A stretch of 7,796 bases of DNA from Clostridiales bacterium (GCA_021203115.1 JAJQBV010000019.1:16567-24362), one strand, 5' to 3'. Shown: positions 1-6,399, numbered from the stretch's first letter. Notes: generated by a model from the sequence alone, not told the origin. Made by a program: numbers and translations.

Positions 1-15
1 CTTGTAAATCATGGC

Positions 16-1179
16 TTACGTTTTTCCGAAAAAGAGGTTGCGGAAGAGACGGTTGACGGCATCCCGGAATGTCAACTCATCGACCGTCTCCGCGGCTGTG
101 ATTTCCACCTCCCCGACGGTCTCAGCGCCCAGCGTATAGACCGCTTTCCCGACGACATCGCCCTTTGCGACCGGCGCCGCCAGTGATTCCGGGAGGGAGA
201 GCGATTTCTCCAGCGTCTCCCCGGAGCCGGTGGTGTCGAGGTAGCGGAACGCGCCGCCGTAGGCGATGGCGACAGCGTCCTTCGTCCCGCCGGTGACGGG
301 GATATCCTCCAAAACATCCGTGTTTTCATCGGAGTAAACTGTGCAGTTCGCAAATCCCCAGTTAAACAGGCTGACGGCATCCGCGATGCGCGCCGCGCTG
401 TCCTCCGCTGCCATGATGGCGGCGATCAGGTTGACATCGTCCCGGGTGGCGGTGGCGGCGAGGCAGAATTTTGCCTGACTGGTGGAGCCGGTTTTTAAGC
501 CGGTAGCATATTCATACTGTCGTAGGAATTTGTTGGTGCTGCTTAAGGTAAAGGTCGAGTCGCCCTTTGCGGTGTGGTGCGTGATGTCCTCCATCCAGAT
601 GGAAGTGTAGTCGAAAACTTCCGGGTGGTTCACGGTCAGCTCCCGGGACATGAGGGCGATATCCAGCGCACAGGAGTAGTGGCCGTCCGCATCCAACCCG
701 CAGGCGTTCGCAAAGTGCGTGTGCTCCATGCCGAGTTCGGCGGCCCGCGCGTTCATGCTCTCGACAAAGGTGTCCTCGGAGCCGGAGATGAATTCCGCCA
801 TGGCGACGCTGGCGTCGTTTGCGCTGGCGACGGCAATGCATTTGATCATGGTATCCACCGTCTGGGTTTCGCCCGCCTCCAGATAGACCTGGGAGCCGCC
901 CATGCCCGCGGCGTGTTCGGATACGGTCACGGTGTCTTCGAGAGAAATCTGCCCGGCGTCGATGGCCTCAAAGATCAGGAGCATGGTCATGACCTTTGTG
1001 ACGCTGGCCAGCGGCCGTTCGGTCGTCTCATCCTTCGCGTAGAGGATGGTTCCGGTGTCCGCGTCCATCAGGAGTACCGAGGGCGCGGAGGTCTCCGGCT
1101 CAGATGCGGACGCGGCGACGGAGAGCGGGCAGATAATCAGGAGGAGAACAGGAAGAATCAGACATAATAATTTTTTCAT
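16..1179 (-). CDS. dacF: Serine-type D-alanyl-D-alanine carboxypeptidase (PBP5/DacF family)
   Basis: Predicted peptidoglycan DD-carboxypeptidase that removes the terminal D-Ala from pentapeptide stems outside the membrane. With the chosen ATG the protein has 387 residues. It begins with a signal peptide (MKKLL, then a hydrophobic run to about residue 21, probable cleavage near AASA at 22-25). The three penicillin-binding motifs are present in order: SVTK at 59-62 (nucleophile Ser59), SAN at 119-121 and KTG at 229-231. A beta-rich C-terminal domain follows (about 280-365), and the tail FRDAVNRLFRNLFFGKT looks like the amphipathic membrane-anchoring helix of PBP5 relatives. A GTG four codons upstream (1189-1191) is also open, but it lies inside the Shine-Dalgarno sequence that serves ATG 1177-1179, so the ATG is preferred. 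The gene is transcribed away from scpA. The family is certain; the exact paralogue name (dacF, dacA or dacB) is not. Confidence 0.93.
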   Translation of the reverse strand: MKKLLCLILPVLLLIICPLSVAASASEPETSAPSVLLMDADTGTILYAKDETTERPLASVTKVMTMLLIFEAIDAGQISLEDTVTVSEHAAGMGGSQVYLEAGETQTVDTMIKCIAVASANDASVAMAEFISGSEDTFVESMNARAAELGMEHTHFANACGLDADGHYSCALDIALMSRELTVNHPEVFDYTSIWMEDITHHTAKGDSTFTLSSTNKFLRQYEYATGLKTGSTSQAKFCLAATATRDDVNLIAAIMAAEDSAARIADAVSLFNWGFANCTVYSDENTDVLEDIPVTGGTKDAVAIAYGGAFRYLDTTGSGETLEKSLSLPESLAAPVAKGDVVGKAVYTLGAETVGEVEITAAETVDELTFRDAVNRLFRNLFFGKT

Positions 1180-1186
1180 CGGGGAT

Positions 1187-1193
1187 ATCACCT
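1187..1193 (-). promoter_or_regulatory. Ribosome binding site that fixes the carboxypeptidase start
   Basis: On the minus strand the sequence AGGTGAT lies 7 nt upstream of the ATG at 1177-1179, an ideal spacing. The alternative upstream GTG start (1189-1191) is part of this motif, which argues against its use. Confidence 0.7.
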
Positions 1194-1240
1194 GTAAAAA
1201 TCATCGGTTATAGTAATCATATCGAAAATGGGAGCGCAGT

Positions 1241-1268
1241 ATGCCTTATTTTCGCAAAATTCAGGCAT
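1241..1268. repeat. Imperfect palindrome in the divergent carboxypeptidase/scpA intergenic region
   Basis: Outer arms ATGCCT (1241-1246) and AGGCAT (1263-1268) and inner arms ATTTT (1248-1252) and AAAAT (1256-1260) are each perfectly complementary, around a CGC centre. A single T on one side and TC on the other interrupt the stem. It lies 16 nt upstream of the proposed scpA -35 box and about 60 nt upstream of the carboxypeptidase start, so it could be a regulator site or a leader hairpin. No T-tract follows, so it does not look like a terminator. Its function is unknown. Confidence 0.5.
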
Positions 1269-1284
1269 GTCAGAAAGAAAAACC

Positions 1285-1312
1285 TTGCGTTTTTACCGTG
1301 ATATTGTAAAAT
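1285..1312 (+). promoter_or_regulatory. Candidate sigma-A promoter for scpAB
   Basis: TTGCGT (1285-1290) resembles a -35 box and TAAAAT (1307-1312) a -10 box (5 of 6 to TATAAT), separated by 16 nt. The predicted start of transcription is about 30 nt upstream of the scpA ATG. This is the best match I could find by eye in the 170-bp intergenic region. Confidence 0.42.
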
Positions 1313-1349
1313 ATGACTATAGAACAAGATTGAATGATGGAAACCGCAA

Positions 1350-2099
1350 ATGGATCTGAGTGTAAAACTGGAAGTTTTCGAAGGCCCGCTGGACCTTCTT
1401 CTTCATTTATTAGACAAAAATAAAGTCAGCATTTATGACATCCCGATCGTGGAGATCACGGATCAGTACATGAAGTATATCTGTGAGATGCAGCGTCAGG
1501 ATTTAAATGTCATGAGCGAATTTATGGTCATGGCGGCGACGCTTCTGGACATCAAGGCGCGGTGGCTTCTCCCGAAGGAAGAGAGTGAGAACGAGGAAGA
1601 GGAGGATCCGCGGGCGGAGCTGGTGGAACAGCTTTTGCAGTACAAGATGTACAAGTACATGTCCATGGAGCTGAAGGATCGTCTGGTGGATGCCGGACGG
1701 CAGATGTACCGGGCGCTCGCCCTGCCGGACGAGGTCCGTGAGTACGAGGAACCGGTGGATATGGAACAACTGACCGCCGGGGTGGATTTAAGCCGCCTTC
1801 ACGCCATTTTTGAGTCCGTGATGAGCCGCCAGGCGGAGAAGGTTGACCCGATCCGATCCAAATTCGGCAGGATCGAGAAGGAACAGGTCTCGGTGGAGGA
1901 CAAGATCTCCTATATGGAGGGATATCTGGAAAGCCATTCCTCCTTTTCTTTTCGTGCGCTTCTGGAGCGGCAGAACAGCAAGGTTGAGCTGGTGGTTACG
2001 TTCCTCGCGGTGCTGGAGATGATGAAGCTGGGGAGGATCACGGCGCAGCAGGAGAGCACCTTCGGGGAGATTGTGATTGTGAAAGCGGACGGAAAGTGA
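1350..2099 (+). CDS. scpA: Segregation and condensation protein A (ScpA, kleisin)
   Basis: Kleisin subunit of the SMC-ScpA-ScpB condensin that bridges the SMC ATPase heads and helps compact and segregate the chromosome in the cytoplasm. The 249-residue product has the normal family length. The N-terminal signature FEGPLDLLLHLL is at 10-21, followed by the IYDIPIVEITDQYM stretch (28-41) and the helix region MSEFMVMAATLLDIKARWLLP (55-75). An acidic linker (78-87) and a C-terminal winged-helix segment (about 205-246, which contacts the SMC head) complete it. The ATG at 1350 gives the expected MDLSVKLEVFEGPLD start, although the Shine-Dalgarno is weak (GATGG about 9 nt upstream). scpB follows after 14 nt, the standard operon arrangement. 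The TGA stop here shows that UGA is used as a normal terminator in this genome. Confidence 0.97.
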   Translation: MDLSVKLEVFEGPLDLLLHLLDKNKVSIYDIPIVEITDQYMKYICEMQRQDLNVMSEFMVMAATLLDIKARWLLPKEESENEEEEDPRAELVEQLLQYKMYKYMSMELKDRLVDAGRQMYRALALPDEVREYEEPVDMEQLTAGVDLSRLHAIFESVMSRQAEKVDPIRSKFGRIEKEQVSVEDKISYMEGYLESHSSFSFRALLERQNSKVELVVTFLAVLEMMKLGRITAQQESTFGEIVIVKADGK

Positions 2100-2113
2100 A
2101 GAGGTGAACCGAT

Positions 2114-2683
2114 ATGAAGATTGAGGAGTATGAGGCCGCCGTGGAGGCCATTTTGTTTGCCATGGGCGACTCCGTGGAGCTGTCGAAGATCGCGGCGGCG
2201 CTGGAGATTTCCGAGGAGGATGCAAGGAGAGTCATCCGCTGTCTGAGCGACCGTTACCAGTCTGAGGACAGCGGCCTGCAGATCATTGAGCTGGACGGGT
2301 CGTATCAGCTCTGTACGAAGGTCAGTCAGTATGACTATCTGATCCGGATCGCGAAACAGCCGAAGCGGCATGTGCTGACGGATGTGCTGCTGGAAACCCT
2401 GTCCATCGTGGCCTACCGCCAGCCGGTGACGCGGGTGGAGATCGAGAAGATCCGGGGCGTTTCCTGCGAACACGCGGTCAACCGCCTCGTGGAGTATAAC
2501 CTGATCCGTGAGATCGGGCGGCTGGATGCGCCCGGACGGCCAATTCTGTTCGGGACGACGGAGGAGTTCCTGCGGTGCTTTGGCGTGCAGTCCGCGGACG
2601 ATCTGCCCGCTCTTGATGCGGAGCAGGTGGAGGAGTTCCGGCAGGAGGCGCAGGAGGAAGTGCAGCTGAAGCTGGATATATAG
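2114..2683 (+). CDS. scpB: Segregation and condensation protein B (ScpB)
   Basis: Winged-helix partner of ScpA; a ScpB dimer binds the central part of the kleisin and regulates the SMC ATPase. The 189-residue protein has two tandem winged-helix domains: residues about 5-80 (EAAVEAILFAMGDSVELSKIA) and about 85-160. The family signature LSIVAYRQPVTRVEIEKIRG is at 96-115, followed by GRPILFGTTEEFLRCFG at 141-157. The tail (165-189) is acidic and glutamine-rich, as is usual. GAGGTG lies 7 nt upstream of the ATG, and the gene is very probably translated from the same mRNA as scpA. The gene ends with TAG. A 64-nt spacer with inverted repeats separates it from the hydrogenase module, so co-transcription with that module is possible but not shown. 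Confidence 0.97.
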   Translation: MKIEEYEAAVEAILFAMGDSVELSKIAAALEISEEDARRVIRCLSDRYQSEDSGLQIIELDGSYQLCTKVSQYDYLIRIAKQPKRHVLTDVLLETLSIVAYRQPVTRVEIEKIRGVSCEHAVNRLVEYNLIREIGRLDAPGRPILFGTTEEFLRCFGVQSADDLPALDAEQVEEFRQEAQEEVQLKLDI

Positions 2684-2693
2684 GTACAGATTA

Positions 2694-2724
2694 TTTTGTT
2701 ACAAAACAGGTGTTCCCTGTTTTG
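2694..2724. repeat. Two overlapping inverted repeats between scpB and the hydrogenase module
   Basis: TTTTGT-T-ACAAAA (2694-2706) is a perfect 6-bp inverted repeat with a 1-nt centre. CAAAACAGG (2702-2710) pairs perfectly with CCTGTTTTG (2716-2724) around a 5-nt loop. The two share CAAAA (2702-2706), so as RNA they exclude each other, while as DNA they amount to three related half-sites. The second hairpin could be a weak terminator or attenuator for scpAB readthrough, but it has no proper T-tract beyond the TTTT within its right arm. The strong ribosome binding site of the next gene starts 6 nt later. Confidence 0.5.
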
Positions 2725-2747
2725 ATAAAAGGAGGAGGAATTTAACA

Positions 2748-4043
2748 ATGAGCAGATTATCAGTGGTTGAGACCGGCCGGATGCGTGCGGCCGGCTCGGA
2801 TCTGCGGGCACAGGTTGCCCAGCGGATTGCGGCGAACCCGCCCGGAGTCTGTGCGGTGGAGCAGCAGCTTGCGATTCTACAGGTCTGTCATGCGCAGTCC
2901 TGCGGGAAGTGCGTTCCCTGCCGGGTCGGTCTGGGGAGACTGGCCGAGCTGTTGGAGGACGTGTTGGATGACCGCGCGACGATGGACACGCTTGCGCTGA
3001 TCCGGGAGACGGCGGAAAATATCCGCGTGTCCGCGGACTGTGCCATCGGTTTCGAGGCGGCCAACATGGTGTTGAAGGGGCTGGACGGGTTTGAGGAGGA
3101 CTATCTCTCCCATGTGCAGAAGCACACCTGCTCCGGTTCGTTTGAACAGCCGATTCCCTGCGTGACACTCTGTCCGGCCCATGTGGATGTGCCGGGATAC
3201 ATAGCCCTTGCGGCAGCCGGGAGGGCGGACGATGCGATCCGTCTGATCCGAAAGGACAACCCCTTCCCCACTGCCTGTGCGCTGATCTGTGAGCATCCGT
3301 GCGAGCAGCGCTGCCGCCGCCGGATGATCGACGACGCGGTCAATATCCGCGCGCTGAAGCGGTATGTGGTGGATCACGCGTCGGCGGACTCTGTGCCGAC
3401 GCCGCCCTGCAACCCGTCCACCGGGAAAAAAGTGGCCGTGGTCGGCAGCGGGCCGAGCGGTCTGACTGCCGCCTATTTCCTGCAGCTTATGGGGCATCAG
3501 TGTACCGTTTTCGAGGAGAAAAAACAGTTGGGCGGGATGCTGCGCTACGGCATTCCGAATTACCGCTTTCCCAGAGAGAGGCTGCAGCAGGATCTGGACG
3601 CGATTCTGTCTACCGGCATTGAGGTGAAGACAGAGACGAAGATCAGGACTGACGAGATGAGACAGCTCCGTGCGGATTACGACGCGGTTTATGTGGCCAT
3701 CGGCGCTCACACGGACAAAAAGCTCCGTCTGGAGGGCGAGGATAGTAAAAATGTGATCTCCGCGGTCGAGATGCTCCGGGAGATCGGGGACGAAAATTAT
3801 CCGGATTACACCGGAAAGGATATCATCGTGGTCGGCGGCGGCAACGTCGCCATGGACTGCGCACGGACAGCGGTCCGCTGCCATGCCGCGTCGGTAAAGG
3901 TGGTTTACCGGAGGCGGCAGGAGGATATGACGGCGCTCGCCGAGGAAGTGGAGAGCGCGCTTGCCGAGGGCGTGGAGATGGTCACGCTGAATGCGCCCAT
4001 GCGGATTGAGGCGGATGCGGAAGGAAAGGCCGCGGCGCTCTGA
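2748..4043 (+). CDS. Hydrogenase-associated flavo-iron-sulfur oxidoreductase, 5' part (NuoF-type Fe-S domain + GltD-like reductase), cut by in-frame TGA
   Basis: First 431 residues of a probable 610-residue NAD(P)H-linked electron-transfer partner of HydA. Residues about 35-115 are a NuoF C-terminal-type [4Fe-4S] domain (SCGKCVPCRVG, Cys52/55/58, fourth ligand probably Cys98) without the NuoF FMN/NADH domain. Residues about 125-210 resemble the Fe-S domain of GltD and dihydropyrimidine dehydrogenase (Cys138, Cys142 followed by Pro; CX3CX3CX3C at 177-189). The FAD-binding GSGPSG is at 233-238 and the NAD(P)-binding motif VVGGGNVAMD at 361-370. Translation begins at an ATG 9 nt after GGAGGAGG (2731-2738), a very strong site. 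The frame then meets TGA at 4041-4043 and continues open in the same frame to 4580, so this is a nonsense interruption and not a frameshift. The truncated product would lack the C-terminal half of the FAD domain. The family assignment is firm; whether the gene still works is unknown. Confidence 0.85.
   Translation: MSRLSVVETGRMRAAGSDLRAQVAQRIAANPPGVCAVEQQLAILQVCHAQSCGKCVPCRVGLGRLAELLEDVLDDRATMDTLALIRETAENIRVSADCAIGFEAANMVLKGLDGFEEDYLSHVQKHTCSGSFEQPIPCVTLCPAHVDVPGYIALAAAGRADDAIRLIRKDNPFPTACALICEHPCEQRCRRRMIDDAVNIRALKRYVVDHASADSVPTPPCNPSTGKKVAVVGSGPSGLTAAYFLQLMGHQCTVFEEKKQLGGMLRYGIPNYRFPRERLQQDLDAILSTGIEVKTETKIRTDEMRQLRADYDAVYVAIGAHTDKKLRLEGEDSKNVISAVEMLREIGDENYPDYTGKDIIVVGGGNVAMDCARTAVRCHAASVKVVYRRRQEDMTALAEEVESALAEGVEMVTLNAPMRIEADAEGKAAAL
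4041..4043 (+). other. In-frame TGA splitting the flavoprotein reading frame
   Basis: The codons around it read GCG GCG CTC TGA GTG CAG CCG. Frame and protein similarity are continuous across the site (KAAAL, stop, VQPQVIG). From memory, related proteins have Trp here (ALWVQPQ-like), so one G-to-A change of TGG would explain it. The 178 codons after it contain no other stop before the natural TAA at 4578-4580, which points to a recent mutation or a sequence error. Confidence 0.8.
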
Positions 4044-4580
4044 GTGCAGCCGCAGGTCATCGGACAGGTGAAAAACGGCCGTCCGGCTCCGCGCAACGCG
4101 AATAAACCCGAGGAGCGCATGGCCTGCGATATCATCCTTGTCGCAGTCGGACAGGATATTGTCTCCGGCCCCTTTGCGGAGTACGGTATTCCGGTCAACC
4201 GCGGACGGATCGTCGCCGATGAATCCGGCGCTGTTAAGATGGACGGTATTTTCGCCGGCGGGGAGTGTGTGCTGGGCGCAGCGACGGTGATCCGCGCGAT
4301 TGAGGGCGGAAAGGTCGCGGCGGCAAATATTGACGAATACCTCGGATATCACCATCCGATCACCTGCGATGTGAATATTCCGGAACCGCTGTTAAATGAC
4401 AAGGTGGCGAGCGGAAGGGTCAACCTCCGTGAGGCGGAGGCATGTTCCCGGAAGCAGAGCTTTGAGGGCGTAGAGTTGCCGATGAGCGAGGAGGAAGCGC
4501 TGCGCGAGGGGAGCCGCTGTCTGCGTTGCGACCGCCACGGATGCGGTGTGTTGAGAGGAGGTCGTCAGGAGATATGGTAA
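4044..4580 (+). CDS. Hydrogenase-associated flavo-iron-sulfur oxidoreductase, 3' part (C-terminal FAD domain)
   Basis: Continuation, in the same frame, of the flavoprotein gene after the TGA. The 178 codons encode the end of the GltD-like reductase: CDIILVAVGQDI (28-39), then the FAD-contacting MDGIFAGGECVLGAATVIRAIEGGKVAA (66-93, the usual G-x-F-A-x-G-D/E motif). A C-terminal cysteine cluster RCLRCDRHGCG (Cys159, 162, 167) may complete an Fe-S site with the N-terminal half. It lacks the GxGxxG dinucleotide motifs, so it is unlikely to function alone. The first codon is GTG directly after the stop, and AAGGAAAGG lies at 4021-4029, about 14 nt upstream, so stop-start reinitiation is conceivable though poorly spaced. 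The end overlaps the hydA start by 7 nt, an arrangement that suggests translational coupling. Probably a fragment of one gene, not an independent gene. Confidence 0.72.
   Translation: MQPQVIGQVKNGRPAPRNANKPEERMACDIILVAVGQDIVSGPFAEYGIPVNRGRIVADESGAVKMDGIFAGGECVLGAATVIRAIEGGKVAAANIDEYLGYHHPITCDVNIPEPLLNDKVASGRVNLREAEACSRKQSFEGVELPMSEEEALREGSRCLRCDRHGCGVLRGGRQEIW
4556..4562 (+). promoter_or_regulatory. Ribosome binding site that sets the hydA start
   Basis: AGGAGGT ends 11 nt before the ATG at 4574-4576. The site lies inside the end of the flavoprotein frame. It supports the ATG over an in-frame TTG at 4526, whose extra 16 residues (RPPRMRC...) look unlike any HydA N-terminus. Confidence 0.75.
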
Positions 4581-6307
4581 ACATCAAAATTAACAATAAA
4601 AGCCTGCAGGTGCAGGAGGGAACGACGATTCTGGAAGCGGCCTCCATGGCCGGCATCAAAATCCCGACGCTCTGCTATCTGAAGGAAATCAATGAGATCG
4701 GCGCCTGCCGTGTCTGCGTGGTGAAACTGAAGGGAAAGGACATGCTGGTGGCCTCCTGCAACACAAAGGTGCAGGAGGGGATGGAGGTCATCACCAACAG
4801 CGAGAAGGTACAGCATGCGCGGCGGATGAACGTGGAGTTTATCCTGTCCCAGCACAATACGAACTGTACCTCCTGTACCCGGAGCGGAAACTGCTCCCTT
4901 CAGGAGGTGGCGAACACCTTAAACATCGGACGCCTGTCGTTCCGCCGGACTTATGAAACCAAGCCGTGGAACCGGGAGTTTCCGCTTATCCGAAACGCCG
5001 GAAAATGTATCAAGTGCATGCGCTGTGTCCAGATCTGTGAAAAGGTGCAGACGCTCGACATCTGGGATATGGTGAACACCGGCAAGCGCACCAGCGTGAA
5101 TGTCAGTGAGAACCGGAAGATTGAGGACAGTGCCTGTGCGCTCTGCGGCCAGTGTGTGACGCACTGTCCGGTCGGCGCTCTCCACGAGAGGGACGACTGT
5201 GAAAAGCTGATGGATGCGATTTACGATCCGGAGAAGATTGTGATTGTGCAGATCGCGCCTGCCGTCCGCGCGGCATGGGGCGAGGGAATCGGGCTCCCGA
5301 AGCAGATGGCGACCGAAAAGCGCATGGCCGCCGCGGTGCGTGCGCTCGGCGCGGACTATGTGTTTGACACGAATTTCTCCGCCGACCTGACGATCATGGA
5401 GGAGGGGTCGGAGTTTATCGAGCGGATGCGCCATCCGGACGAGTATCAGTGGCCCATGTTTACCTCCTGCTGTCCGGGGTGGGTACGGTTTTTAAAGTCT
5501 CAGTATCCGGATATGACGGCGAACCTTTCCACCGCAAAGTCGCCGCAGCAGATGTTCGGCGCCGTGGTAAAATCATGGTATGCGAAGATTTTGGATGTGG
5601 ATCCGTCGCGCATTTTCTGTGCTTCCATTATGCCCTGTCTGGCGAAAAAGCATGAGTGTGCGCTGCCGGTGATGAACGATGCGGGAGCGGGACAGGATGT
5701 GGATCTGGTGCTGACGACCCGGGAGTTTGACCGTGTCATCAAAGCGGAGATGCTGATTCCGGCACTTTTGCCGGAGGAAGAGTTTGACGCGCCTCTGGGC
5801 GTCGGAACCGGTGCGGACGTGATCTTCGGCGCGACCGGCGGCGTTATGGAAGCGGCGCTGCGCACGGCTTCCTATGTGCTGGAAGGACACAATCCGGAGC
5901 CGGATGCGTTCCGGGTCGTCCGCGGCATGGAAGGAATCAAGGAAGCTGAGAGCGAGATCGCCGGAATCAGGGTGAAAACAGCGGTGGCGCATGGCCTCGG
6001 CAATGCCCGCAGGCTGATCGAGAAATGCCGCGCAGGCGAGGCGGAGTACCATTTCGTGGAGGTTATGGCCTGTCCCGACGGCTGCGCCGGAGGCGGCGGA
6101 CAGCCCATCCGCGACGGCGTGGAGATGGCGGATGTCCGCGGACAGCAGCTCTATGAGCTCGACCGCTCCAACCCGCTGCGCTTCTCCCACGAGAATCCTT
6201 CCGTGATCCGGGCGTATGAGGACTACTTCGGAGAGCCGCTCTCCCATAAATCCCATGAGCTGCTGCACACGGATCATGATGCGTGGAAGATGCCGGGCGA
6301 GGAGTAG
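4574..6307 (+). CDS. hydA: [FeFe] hydrogenase catalytic subunit HydA (CpI-like, multi-cluster)
   Basis: Catalyses reversible H2 formation (2 H+ + 2 e- to H2) in the cytoplasm. The 577 residues match the modular plan of clostridial CpI. An N-terminal plant-type [2Fe-2S] domain has Cys34, 45, 48 and 62. A His-ligated [4Fe-4S] site follows (His94, Cys98, 101, 107). Two ferredoxin-type [4Fe-4S] motifs come next: CIKCMRCVQIC at 145-155 and CALCGQCVTHC at 188-198. The H-cluster domain has all three signatures: L1 TSCCPGW (Cys299 and Cys300), L2 MPCLAKKHE (Cys355, Lys358, Glu361) and L3 MACPDGCAGGGGQP (Cys500, Cys504). The small-subunit-like tail (PSVIRAYEDYFGEPLSHKSHELLHTDH) is present, with no extra C-terminal cluster. 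All catalytic and ligand residues I looked for are intact. The start overlaps the flavoprotein frame by 7 nt, so the two are surely one transcription unit. The HydEFG maturases are not in this window. Confidence 0.97.
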   Translation: MVNIKINNKSLQVQEGTTILEAASMAGIKIPTLCYLKEINEIGACRVCVVKLKGKDMLVASCNTKVQEGMEVITNSEKVQHARRMNVEFILSQHNTNCTSCTRSGNCSLQEVANTLNIGRLSFRRTYETKPWNREFPLIRNAGKCIKCMRCVQICEKVQTLDIWDMVNTGKRTSVNVSENRKIEDSACALCGQCVTHCPVGALHERDDCEKLMDAIYDPEKIVIVQIAPAVRAAWGEGIGLPKQMATEKRMAAAVRALGADYVFDTNFSADLTIMEEGSEFIERMRHPDEYQWPMFTSCCPGWVRFLKSQYPDMTANLSTAKSPQQMFGAVVKSWYAKILDVDPSRIFCASIMPCLAKKHECALPVMNDAGAGQDVDLVLTTREFDRVIKAEMLIPALLPEEEFDAPLGVGTGADVIFGATGGVMEAALRTASYVLEGHNPEPDAFRVVRGMEGIKEAESEIAGIRVKTAVAHGLGNARRLIEKCRAGEAEYHFVEVMACPDGCAGGGGQPIRDGVEMADVRGQQLYELDRSNPLRFSHENPSVIRAYEDYFGEPLSHKSHELLHTDHDAWKMPGEE

Positions 6308-6363
6308 GCTTCGGATAAGAGCGTGGGCTTTAAAGACAAAAATTCAGACAAATATGAAGTAAG

Positions 6364-6398
6364 AAAAGGAGTTCCCGAGTGGTTGGGAGCTCCTTTTT
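6364..6398. terminator. Bidirectional intrinsic terminator between hydA and the convergent membrane gene
   Basis: A 13-bp stem, AAAAGGAGTTCCC (6364-6376) with GGGAGCTCCTTTT (6385-6397), contains one G-U wobble pair and closes an 8-nt loop. On the plus strand it ends in TTTTT (6394-6398), and on the minus strand in TTTT. It lies 57 nt after the hydA stop and 2 nt beyond the stop of the opposite gene, so it can terminate both. Confidence 0.85.
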
Positions 6399-6399
6399 C

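Noticed and set aside
574..1167. Plus-strand open frame of 197 codons opposite the carboxypeptidase
   Set aside because: The minus strand carries the SxxK, SxN and KTG motifs and a signal peptide. The plus-strand translation is Gly/Val/His-rich low-complexity sequence without a family signature.
4041..4043. TGA as a selenocysteine codon
   Set aside because: Selenocysteine normally replaces a redox-active Cys, while this position is probably Trp in relatives and is not next to a cofactor motif. The downstream hairpin is unremarkable, and no sel gene is in the window.
2877..4355. Very long minus-strand open frame (492 codons) opposite the flavoprotein gene, open across the TGA site
   Set aside because: The plus strand has clear Fe-S, FAD and NAD(P) motifs and a strong ribosome binding site. 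The antisense translation is His/Arg-rich with no recognisable motif. It is a shadow of GC-rich codon use.
4526..4573. Upstream TTG start adding 16 residues to HydA
   Set aside because: The added residues overlap the C-terminal frame of the flavoprotein and resemble no HydA N-terminus. AGGAGGT is well placed only for the ATG at 4574.
5573..6277. Minus-strand open frame of 234 codons inside hydA
   Set aside because: It lies opposite the H-cluster domain, shows no motif, and is a codon-bias shadow.
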